From assembly GCA_024811115.1 (NCBI GenBank), contig JAKOGH010000696.1, forward strand, positions 310,001 through 374,000: a stretch of 64,000 bases of DNA. Reading direction: 5' to 3'. The translations under genes and the position numbers were made by a program. Every line of letters begins with the position of its first letter. The first letter of the stretch is position 1. The notes beneath the pieces are model-generated. The model was given only the letters and a program-made list of their open reading frames with translations. It was not told the origin of the DNA and ran no database searches. The DNA comes from Terana coerulea (taxonomy: Eukaryota > Basidiomycota > Agaricomycetes > Polyporales > Phanerochaetaceae). Shown here piece after piece: positions 36,331 through 46,487 of the stretch.

Positions 36331-38417
36331 ATGTTCAACGGCAGCAGCAACCCCGACCTCCACCAGGCCATCTTCCCTTGTCACCCGAGCACCAGCTGGG
36401 ACCAGTCACGTTCGCCTCCTCAAGCAACAGTTGTCTACCCCATACAAGCCCCACACGATTGTCTCACTGTCCCTTCCATTGCTCCGGGGGCCGAAGATAG
36501 TGAGGCACACTACCAAGCTGAAACGGGTGAGATGATTTGCCTTGATGATAACGTACGCTGTTGACTTTAACATAAACCGAAGTTTCGCGTAATGATCATG
36601 GTTCCGTTGCCAAGTTTCTGCCACAAGCAACCCCACTTCCGCCCGAAATGCTACGCCTGGTTCTGGAATGCATTATTTCAGACGCCAAGCGGCCATCCGA
36701 ATGGGAGGTAGAAACTTGGAAACAAGGCCTGTCGAATGCTTCACGTGTTTGCAAGTATTGGTCTTCAACCCTTCGCCCGTGGTTATTCAGGTCCCTTCGC
36801 CTCAAGGACCTCGATGACGTCCAGTTTCTTTACGAAACCCTTTGCACGCCGTTATCATGCTTTTTGCGGCGCTATGTCAACAGCCTCGACTATCACGGCG
36901 CCGATGACTACAATGCGATACACGTATTGAAGCTCCTATTCAGCCGGCTAGATGCGTTACGGGAGTTGAAGCTGCACGACCCGGCTCTGGAGTCCGTAGA
37001 GACTGTAGAGGGGGAGATTATACCATCGATCCGTCCAAGATGGGACAAGCTCCGGCCATGCAATCGAGCTGCTACTTCACAACTTTCGCAGCTTCACTTT
37101 CATCAACTTCACTTCCATTCCTTCTCGTCCCTCTGCCGAGTTCTAGGCCTGTTTCTTAGCTTGGAACGGCTATTTCTGACCGAAGTTACATGGCTCGGAG
37201 ATCCTCACACTCGAGCTCTTGACTTTGTGTCGCCAAGCTGCACCACGGCGCTCAACCACCTCAAAACACTCCATGTCTCGCGCTGCACAGCGCTCTGGCC
37301 TTTACTTGGCTATTTGCTGCGACTAGCATCGGCTACCGATACACCCGACCACACCGAACTGCGGAGATCCATGTTCCTACTTATATAGTCAGCAGTGTCC
37401 AAGTCGTCCAGCATTTGGTCAGCAAACCTCAAGATGTCAGCAGCCTGCAGTTCGAGACACTTCAAGCTAGCGGAGAAAGATCTCAAGTAAATATCCATAA
37501 AGGTAAGTATAGAACAACTCTGTCAAGCGGCACATACGGTTGACAGAGACGCATAGATGCTGTGGGCTTCGCTATCAAAGCACCTCATTCCTCTATCGGC
37601 GCATTCTTTGTGGTGGACAACGCCCCCATTGACACTAACGGCGCGGCGGATCAGCATAACGAGCCCCATTGGACTTTGCAACGGCTTGTGCTTACCGATT
37701 ACCAGTCGTCTAGGTCATATCCTCATGTAGACTGGGATCTCCTGAGGACCAAAGTCGCAAACACAGGTCGTGTTGAATCGGCAGTACAGATACTCACCCA
37801 GAGGGAATATTCTGGTCCCGGGGCCGGTCTCCTACCAATTTCGAAAAAACGAGCTATTACCTTCAACCTTACCGGATGCTTGGTCCCTGGGTACCCGCTT
37901 GCCAATAAGTTCCCAGACAATCGATTATACCATGATGAAATGTGGGATAATCCTGAAACAACCTCACTACCCGATGACGTTGGTCAAAAGATCACATTGC
38001 GGCTTGAGGTATGTCAACTGTCACCCTATCCCATCGCTCTGTTGGTACATCTCTATCACGCAGCTCGAAAACTATCCTTCATACAATAACCAAATAAATG
38101 CCCGTCACCGTGGAATAGAGGCCATGCCTAAGTTCCGCTTCAAGCTAGCGTGGGATATTGCAAGGAGCCTGCAAAAATTTATCGAAGGTGTTAGTATACA
38201 CATTTGCGGCGCAGGAGTTGTGCTCGTCATGAGGGCATGATAATGATAACCATCAATAAATTTTTAGGTAGCTCGACATCAACTCAACCCGCCTCAACCC
38301 TCCTTTGGCTACGGGCCGGGTCAAATTAATCTGCGCCACGTCCGTCTTCTGGAGTTGCGACGCGTGACAAGAGGAAATTTCCAACCAGTGCTGGGCATCA
38401 TACGCGAATGGAAATAA
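36331..38417 (+). CDS. F-box-like protein (family copy 2)
   Basis: The first exon (MFNGSSNPDLHQAIFPCHPS...) is Pro/Ser-rich. The intron at about 36553-36614 joins FLPQATPLPPEMLRLVLECII, an F-box start, then NASRVCKYWSSTLRPWLFRSLRL. LRR-like part: LKLLFSRLDALRELKLHDPALE, SFSSLCRVLGLFLSLERLFLTEV, LNHLKTLHVSRCTALWPLL. Near 37380-37390 the frame must change to continue as VVQHLVSKPQDVSSLQFETLQ. An intron then leads to a long exon (37562-37998) with LQRLVLTDYQSSRSYPHVDWDLL and DDVGQKITLRLE. Further spliced exons give LENYPSYNNQINARHRGIE and the end ...FGYGPGQINLRHVRLLELRR...IIREWK, TAA 38415-38417. It is paralogous to the gene at 12837-14222. It probably targets an unknown protein to SCF ubiquitin ligase; the frame change makes its activity uncertain. 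Confidence 0.65.
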
Positions 38418-39060
38418 GGCTGCCGAGGTATGAGCTGCACTTATACAATCTGGGTGCGTCACGCTGCTGACACTTGTCTGACGCCAGGCTGCGCCTGTAT
38501 CCTCCATACCAAGACATGCATGGAGCCAAGACGCAGTTCAGTACTGTACATTAATGACCTGACAGGGGCCGGTTGTGACTGTGACATTTTTGCAATGATC
38601 CTGATGAGCGGCGGCAGGGTTGAGGGCCTGTGACATGCTTCCAGAGACTGGTGGTGAGCGGGCTATCTGGAGCCAAGTTTGGTGTTTGCTCACCATTATT
38701 TGGCTGTTATTGTGCAGTATCTACCATGAATACGCCGCTCCAGAGCGTTGAGTGGGAAAGAAGGCTCATTGCGCTGCAGGCTCGAAAATTTGGGAGTAAG
38801 GACTTATCTGTCACAAACTGGCAGACCCCTCTGTGACCAGTGACAAAAACCCGGATAGCAGACAGGCGGGACCCCCTGTGACATGTGACACCCTGTCAGG
38901 TCATTAATGTACAGTAATGCCAGTAGCCATCGCCAGGATGGCACATGCAACAAGGTTAAATTCACGATAAAGAGCAGAATTATGCCATATAGAGTTCCTT
39001 AATGATTACTGTAACTTCCTATGACCTCTACTTGCAATTTGGCATCAGTCCTTCGTATAT
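37966..39060 (+). repeat. segmental duplication, arm A
   Basis: The last exons and 3' flank of the F-box gene. It matches 45230-46425 in the same orientation at roughly 70-80% by eye. Shared marks include CTCCTTTGG..ACGGGCCGGG, CACRTCCGTCTT, GAGGTATGAGCTGCACTTAT and CCTTCGTATAT. Arm A is interrupted by MITE copy 2. Confidence 0.8.
38544..38914 (+). mobile_element. MITE copy 2 (TA target duplication)
   Basis: A 371-bp element with the same ends as 12390-12756, but opposite in genome orientation. Flanked by TA at 38542-38543 and 38915-38916. The uninterrupted duplication arm at 46260-46282 shows the empty site: the two flanks of this MITE join to 22 bases that align without a gap once the element and one TA are removed. 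It lies about 125 bp past the F-box stop codon. Confidence 0.9.
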
Positions 39061-41420
39061 CAGTGCCACTGCTGCATTAGGAAGGTGTTCCTGCCGATTG
39101 CGTCTAGACACACCACGTGCTCATGACGCCGCCCGTTGGTTCTGAATAAATGGACTCAGGGTGCCGCCAGCGTATAAATACCCCCACCTTCTCCTCCCTC
39201 TCTCCTCACCACTCAACTCTTTCTCCTTCTCTTCCTCTTCCCCAGACACACGACGAGCAATGGTGGATAACACAGGCTCATAGCACACAGCATGGACTCC
39301 TTGCTGGAGGTCCCTCGCACTCTACAGTGCTGCATTTGGGCTGGCCCACGTCCAAGCTGTAGGGAGGATGCGCCAATAGACCAGTAGTATCCGTCAACCT
39401 CCACAGCCCAGCCTGTTTTTTCTGCTAGAGTCCCAGCCTCATGCCTGGGAATACTAGGCCCCCATGCTGTGCTGCTCTCCTCGTCTTGTCGTGTCGCTAA
39501 ACTCAACTCTCTCCCTTTTCCCCTTTCTCCCGGCCTCACCGTGCATTGACATTGGCCAAAGCAGTCGGCACCGAGGTCTAAGTGCTGTACTGTGAGTTTC
39601 CATCTGTTCACTCTGCCGTGCCACACAGCTCTATATGTTAGTGTCCGACAAGCTTAAGGTGAGTTTTGAGAGGAGGGCGAGCATCGCCTGTGGATGCTTG
39701 TCCTGGTGTGCACTTTTTGTAGTTCTTGAGATAAATACCACTGGATTGCAGAGCTTGGGCGGAAACCAAGTCACATCTGAATTTCTCTCGCATACATAAG
39801 TAGTACATATTAGAATTTGTCTTGAATATTCTGTAGTCTGTTTCATAACTAACATGTCTTAACGATATTCATCTTCTGCTGACCTGCATGGTATTCTTGT
39901 GCACGTGCATGAATGATGCTCCCTATGCTCTGTTGCCTTAGAACACTATTGCCATACACATAGCATTGAAAGTCATCACTCAAGCACACATGGATGCTTG
40001 GACTCTAACATCTGTATATGGCAGTGGTGCAGCGAGGGAATTGCAGCTCGACACTTGGAGAATTACATATATGCAGCTGTGGTCTATGTGTGATGCTGAA
40101 TGGCATGGCTAAGAAGAATGCAGATGACGGGCATATGAAGATTATACTGGCAGAAGGGTATACAACATATCCAAGTCAGAGGGTGGGAATTGGACTAAAT
40201 CAATGAGTCGTTATTAGCCCAGTTGCCCTAGTAAACAAATCAATATCCGTACTTGCAAAGATCCGTGAGCACTTACTCAGAATGTTAAGTCAAACACGTT
40301 GAAGTGGCTTGCCAAAGTCCTTGTCGTCAGAGAAGAATGCCGTTGGCAGGCCCTAGATCAGGCCAAGGCTGATATATAACAACCCCAGGTCTGTTCGGCT
40401 CAAAGACCTGGTCAAATACTCATCGTCATGCACTTCATGTGGCATGCTCAGTTTGTCGCCATGCCAGAACTAGATACAGATGTTTTCATCCTTCGTGCAT
40501 GCCATGACGCAGAAGCTGCCATCGGCGAATCTGAAGAGCGACCCGTAGGAAAAAGCTGTTCGCGTGCTAAGTGCTGCACCTCTAGTTGAAGCTTCGCGTT
40601 GGCGTAGCAGTTAACCGAGACAGCCGTGCTGCAGGCATGTCAGTGCACGAATACCGCGAGAGAAGGCAGGCAGACATACTTAGGCTGCAGCCAGCATGGC
40701 GTTATGTGCAGCAACGTGACGTTCACCTTTGCAGGCTGATAGTGGCGCGAAACTCGACCGCAGGCTTGCCTGACAATAACAGGAAGGCCTACTTTGAAGA
40801 TGCCAATTTGCCGCTTAAACCTACATCTCTTTTGCTTTGGCATTCTGACAGTAAGACCGGTTGCACGGCTCTCCGACATGTGTTGCAGGTGAGGATGGAC
40901 TCATTGAAGGCTTTGTAGGAGGATATGTGGACGCTGTTGTGGTGACGGGTGGGTTTGCCATTAGAGGGCATCACTGAAGCCAACCTGCCATTCGCGAGCA
41001 AGATGAAGTTTATGAGGCAATTTTAAGTCAGAGAAAGACCGAGCCATCTACAAAATATTACACACATTGAATATGTCATTCAGCGTAGGAACTTATGAAG
41101 TTCAGTCACAGAGACGCCGTCAAGCTAGACTTGCAGAAATTCTTCACGGCCCTTTCCGAGCTTGAGAATGGCCGGAGAGCTAGGCCGAGCATAAAACAAG
41201 TAGAGTAGAATGATGGTACTGTCAGAAAACCAGGATTCTTCACTCTTCACCAATGCTGAGATGCTGATGTAGGAGGAAAGATCACTGAGTCAACATAGTT
41301 ATTTGAGATCTGAGAGCCTGGCAAGAAGCCAACTAAGAACAGAAAACCAGGCTAGAGCAGGTTGAAACTGAGGTTGGGTACGACAGTATGTGCAAGCCTG
41401 TTTGTTAGGTCAATATCCAC

Positions 41421-41837
41421 TGTCGCAGAGATGAGCTCGATGCGTAACCAGAGCGAATGGATCGGAGCGGATGTGGAATAGATAGTAGAATAAGTATGAG
41501 GAGGGCGACGAAGGCCAACTCCAAGTAGACCTCACAGAATGAGTAGGCTGATGCCAATACTTATCCCTAATGACCAAGTTAGTATTGCTACGATGTACAG
41601 TGTATCAATACATACCTTGTCCCCAAATGACCAAGAGGTCAAACGAGGGACAAGGCTAGAGTCCAAAGTGCTAAATGTCCGAGAACATGAGAAGAATCGA
41701 ACCGCATTTGGGCGCTAAGCGCCGGGATCATTGGAATGAAGTCCAGAGGCTTTGGGGCTGCTACCAGGCCATATATCTGTGCTAACAGATGCAAGAAAAT
41801 GAAAAATGGTACTACGTATGTGTGTCCATCTGCGACA
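41421..41837 (-). mobile_element. solo LTR, copy A
   Basis: 417 bp starting TGTCGCAGA and ending with its inverted form TCTGCGACA, giving the TG...CA ends of an LTR. Flanked by a perfect 5-bp target duplication TCCAC (41416-41420 and 41838-41842). It is about 85% like 45722-46143, which lies in the opposite orientation. No retrotransposon coding sequence lies next to it, so it is a solo LTR left by recombination. Confidence 0.88.
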
Positions 41838-41905
41838 TCCACCAAGAACAAAAGTGCATAAATGTGGATTTAGGGCCAGATCCTTTGAGATCTCCTAAGT
41901 GAATG

Positions 41906-42557
41906 ATTCTAATTGGAAACCCTGGTTTCAACAAGCGCTCAAGAAACCCACCCAAATCAGGAAGGTGTCGGGCAGCCTGGATAACAGGCGCCCACTAGCG
42001 TCAGCTAATTTCAAAGGAGGATAACTCATCTATCACTATTTTAATGCACAAAAAGCTCTACTTAAGGTTAATAAAATAAGCATCAGCCAGCTCTAACATT
42101 ATGTGTACTTGAATATACTTTTTATCACTAGCTATTGGTTACTGTCGCTTATATGCAGCTTTTAGCTGATTTTTGATCTAAGGTTCAACTTATGAATCAA
42201 TAAATGCTGGGTGTATGCCTAATGTAGCCTGTATTAGTCCCTGAAGTTCTCCATACATTATTTAGACTGGCTGCATGGTCACAGAGTAAGCATTGGCATC
42301 ATATCCAAAAGTAATAAATTTGCTTGTCAAAATGTGAGTACTGATGACTTTCTCAAATATTCTACTATTGCACCAGTGCTAACAGAATGGTAAATAAAGC
42401 CTCAAAAATATATTGCATATTTAGCCTACATGTAGTGAGTACTAGTGCTGCATAGATTGCTTTTCATTGCTCCGGCTTACCAGCGCCTATAGCTGAGCGT
42501 CCCGCTCTTTCTCCGATTTAGGAGAGTTTCTCCGAACCCAGGGTTTCCAATTAGAAT
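41906..42557. mobile_element. inverted-repeat element (MITE-like)
   Basis: A 20-bp perfect inverted repeat bounds this stretch: ATTCTAATTGGAAACCCTGG at 41906-41925 and its complement at 42538-42557. The interior is AT-rich and non-coding. I could not identify a target duplication, so the element class is open. Confidence 0.55.
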
Positions 42558-43883
42558 TATCCCTCCCAAGCTGGCGCCAACTTTGATTACCTCTGCGAGA
42601 CTCAACCGGTCAACAGCAATGAAATCCAGTCAGTATGCATGGCACCAGCGGTCGCAGTAAATCGTGCTGCAGGCTAGTAAAGAGTAGTGGGCTATTTTAC
42701 TTGGAATTCTCTGGCATGACTTATGGCGGTAGAGAACTGCCTTATCCTGCTGGTAAGTATCTTGCTTCATCTTGCAGACCTACTACCATACGCCGTCGCA
42801 GCACCAGGTTCTCCTCCTCTGAAGGAGACCGCTGCAATATCCATTATGAAGTTCAGAAAGCCGGCATGCTATCGGAGGAGGGAGACAGAGGATACCTTGA
42901 ACACGATGGTCAGGGTCAATGGCAAATTGAGCACGCCACTTCGCCTTGCCATTGACTTGCTGAGAGCTCGTTGGTACCATTAGCCATTTCTATTCTAGTG
43001 CCCACGTGACTAAGTGAGAGATTCATTCTTTGAGCTTTCTCACTAGGAACACTAAAATATAATTACAGACAGTGCTTTGTTCTCTCCTGCATATATAAAG
43101 CTATCAATACTGGCAGGCCTTTTACAGGTAACTGGCTCGTTTTCACCCCCGTCTCTGCTTCGCTTCATCGGAGATGGCTTCCTCTCAGCGCCCCTACTGC
43201 TATCACTTTCTTCTTTGCTGTTAGACTTCACAGCGATGGACCTACCACTCACCCTCTTCCGCCGCTAGCTCTCTACGCTCCTCTGAATCCTGGCGTCGCA
43301 TTCAGCAGCTGACGCTTAATGGAGGGGCATTCTCGTCCCATCGCTGAAGACCACCCATTCTGCCAATGAATACAATACCACTGGCTCACGCGGCAGAGGC
43401 ACTGTGAGGCATGGCACTACTGATACTTTGTTAGTATTGACATTTGATTTTGTTGTTAAGTGCATCACATGGCAATATCACTGAGTCTCCATGTTGCCCA
43501 GAGGGCCTTTGGATATTCTCCGTTGGCTGAGTTGGCCTAGATGAAGATATATTGGGCTTTAGTGCGATCCGCCTTCTATGTGTTGTTTCTGTACTTATCG
43601 CGAGTTACAGCCCTATGCAACCACATTGCAATCTATGGCATACCGTTATTCACTTCCCTTTCAAAATGAGACATCCTGCGCTCTGCAAAACTCAGGCGAT
43701 TGCTGGCTTCCTCAGACTTTGGTCCCTCGCTGTGATTGTCGCTCCTCCTATGCCACCTTTACGGATTGTCAATAAAACCCGGTACATATAATAACCCTTC
43801 GCATATCTAACATCCCCACAATGTCCTGGTGTAAGGATGGACGATGTGCGCTCGTGTTCGCAGGCTGCAATCAGTAGGCATTG

Positions 43884-44708
43884 TCATGTATATTCAATGA
43901 GCAATGCTGAGATGCTTACCTCTGCCTCTGGCAGATAACTACGTGCAATCCCACGTTGCAGACTGTTTTCCCGTGTAGGGATACTGCTGTCTTCATTCAC
44001 AGATGTAGCCTCCATCTCGGCTGTGGGTTCGTCTCTATCCTCAGATTTGCCTTTATCCTCTTTGTCGAATGTGGCTTCGTCATCAATGTCATCGGCGTCA
44101 TTGCTTATGGCTACGATCTGATCTTCATTGCTGTTGTAGATCATCCATTCATCCAAGTGCCGCGGCTGGTAGGTGTCAGCCCTTACAAGATAGAGTTAAC
44201 ACAAGAGATGCTTACATCTACCCAGGATAGATACATGCGCTTGGCTCTAGGCTGGCAAACCTTTCGTCGCACAAAGAGGGTATCCTCCTCCTCCTCTGGC
44301 ACTTTCACATCCTCAGATGTGGCCTCATCTTCGCCCGCGGAGTTGTCTGTATCCTTATTATTGGTTAGAGCCTCGTTCTTTGGCTTCATTGCTGCTGTCA
44401 CTTGTGGCATTGACTTGGTCTTCTTCGCACCCATAATAGACTTCACGGCTGATGCACAATGCGTAATTCTGGTCATCCACGGCAGGCTTGATGTCAACCT
44501 CATTCACAAATTCATACCTGGCTTTGTTGTAATCGGAAGCAAGGTCCTCGCTATCCTCGGAGGTGGTAAAGCCATTGTCAGCAGTCGACGCAGACTCAGT
44601 GTCATCTTCATGCGATACATTGATACTGAGATACATAAGAACTTCTCTGCATCTGACGGAAGGTAGAGGTATTGCTACAGACAGATGCTGAGACTTTAGT
44701 TCGGCCAT
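43884..44708 (-). CDS. acidic hypothetical protein, fragmentary
   Basis: Not recognised. ATG at 44708 opens MAELKSQHLSVAIPLPSVRC, then a Ser/Asp/Glu-rich stretch. Past a frame change near 44370 come NNKDTDNSAGEDEATSEDVKV, EEEEDTLFVRRKVCQPRAKRMYLSWVD. An intron with good borders (about 44213-44163) joins PRHLDEWMIYNSNEDQIVA and another acidic run, up to SYLPEAE before a GTAAGC donor. No later exon is found. The splice site and biased composition suggest a former gene. It lies inside the repeat island and may be a decayed copy of a repeated family. Confidence 0.35.
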
Positions 44709-45229
44709 TACTGCAATCAATGAGGGGTATTGCCTTTCGAAGCAAAGGGCTGGAGGGCTTCGTTGGCTGTGGGTGAGAGGACGGAGCAAAGAGGTGCGAT
44801 GGTTAGGGTAAAGAACAATATGACCTGAGTGGCGTGGTTTTCAACATTGGCCATTAGCGAACTTTGGGTCTTTGGCTTTGTGCCAACTTCCTTTGTCACT
44901 GCACTATGACCACACCAATGCTCAAGTACTCATACTAATAGCAAAGACCAATGTACATTTCATTGAATTGTCTTACTGTAACTGCTCGTATGCTCACACT
45001 TTAGTATGCTAGCGCAGTCTCTGCTGTCTTGCTTTGTCTACAAGGTCTCTGCTGCAATGCAATCCATGCATTTGTGCTTTCTTACTTGTGCTGTATGTAT
45101 GTACGGCACTCTCTACCGTGGTAACTTCCTTATGTTCATGCCCTAGCTCTCTTACGAATATTACACATGCCAGGGTGCATCATAAATACTGACATTCCGA
45201 ATGCAGTAATAGCACATCAATGTGCCACG
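44709..45229. other. no gene seen
   Basis: AT-rich sequence inside the repeat island. No reading frame, RNA gene or inverted repeat stands out. Confidence 0.4.
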
Positions 45230-46425
45230 CGCATTTTGCTGTTGAACAACGATCTCACTTTCTGATGACATTGGCACGAAGGTCTCAATTTGGTTGGAAG
45301 TACATCAACCATTGCTGTATCCCTTTGCTCCGTTGGCACAACTGTATCACACAGTTCAAAAATTATTATTCATATGGGCTTCAAATGTTAGCCCGTAGGC
45401 GCAGAGGGGATCTTCAACACTTATATCTCACTCAGAACTAGTGACGATTATTGCAAAAGTTGTGCAAGCTTTTATCAGTCAGGCTGTCAGTACACCCATT
45501 TGCAGATTAGGAGTTGTGCTCACCTTGAGGACATGATAATGACATTTTTTTCTTTCAAGAGACCAAAAGCCACAGCATCTACTCAACTTGCCTCAACACT
45601 CCTTTGGTGACGGGCCGGGCCTAATTGATCTGCACCACATCCGTCTTTTGGGGTTGCAGCGTCGGTCAAAGGCACCAGCTAGTGTTGGGTATCATAGGCG
45701 GTTAGAACTAAAACTGCTGAGTGTCGCAGACGGACATGCACACGTAGTATTATTTTTCATTTTCCTTGCATTTATTTAGCACAAATACATAGCCTGGTAG
45801 CAGCCCCAGAGCTTTGGACTTCATTCCGATGATCCCGGCGCTTAGCGCCCAAATGCGGCTCAATTCTTCTCACACTCTCGGACTCTTAGCACTCAGACTC
45901 TCTTGCCTTGCTCCTCATCTCGACCTCTTGGTCATTGGGGACAAGGTATGGATTCTATGTATTGTATATCGTAGCAATGCTAACTTGGTCATTGAGGACA
46001 AGTATTGGCACCAGCCTACTCGTTCTGTGAGGTCTACCTGGAGTTGGCCCTTGTCGCCCTCCTTGTACGTATTCTATTATCTATTCCACATCCGCTCCTG
46101 ATCCGTCTGCTCTGGTTACGCTGCCGAGCTCGTCTCTGCAACACTGAGGTATGAGCTGCACTTATGCAATCTGAGTGCGTTACATCTGCTGACAAACATT
46201 TGTCGTATCCCAGCCTGAGGCTATTACTGTGCCCTCCATGCCATGACATGCATGGAGTCACAACGCAGTTCGGCAATGTTAGTAGCCACCGCCAGAACAC
46301 CTCATGCGACGAGGTTAGGTCCACAATAACTTGAAACAGCAAAAGCACACGAAATTCCTTACGCAACTTCCTGCGACCTTTACTATCTCACAACTTGGCA
46401 CTAATCGGAATCCTTCGTATATATA
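45230..46425 (+). repeat. segmental duplication, arm B (decayed F-box 3' end)
   Basis: Diverged copy of 37966-39060. Its coding remnants (such as GPGLIDLHHIRLLGLQ near 45615-45660) have lost the reading frame, so this is a pseudogene end. Arm B is interrupted by solo LTR copy B at 45722-46143 but lacks the MITE present in arm A. It stops about 60 bp from the polymerase kappa stop codon. Confidence 0.8.
45722..46143 (+). mobile_element. solo LTR, copy B
   Basis: 422 bp, TGTCGCAGA at the left and CTGCAACA at the right. Flanked by a perfect 5-bp target duplication CTGAG (45717-45721 and 46144-46148). Arm A of the duplication shows the empty site: ...CTGCCGAGGTATGAGC... at about 38420-38435. An open frame of about 95 codons inside (45814-46101) also lies in copy A on the other strand. 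It is an LTR feature, not a gene. Confidence 0.9.
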
Positions 46426-46487
46426 CATTGCATCAACACAGTCCCAAATAACTTACACAATTCAATGGAGAGTCTAGTACAGAAGAA

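Larger units (their letters stand above)
39061..43883. other. gene-poor, AT-rich accessory stretch
   Basis: I find no supported gene in this stretch. A CT-rich tract with a TATA-like GTATAAATA near 39173-39250 looks like a core promoter, perhaps of a lost gene or a retroelement LTR, but I could not define its ends. Short frames lack domains and splice partners. Two mobile features inside it (a solo LTR and an inverted-repeat element) are listed separately. Confidence 0.45.

Noticed and set aside
41639..41851. Open frame with hydrophobic start, plus its relative at 45814-46101
   Set aside because: Both lie inside the two solo LTRs and are just LTR sequence read through. No start context, introns or neighbours support a gene.
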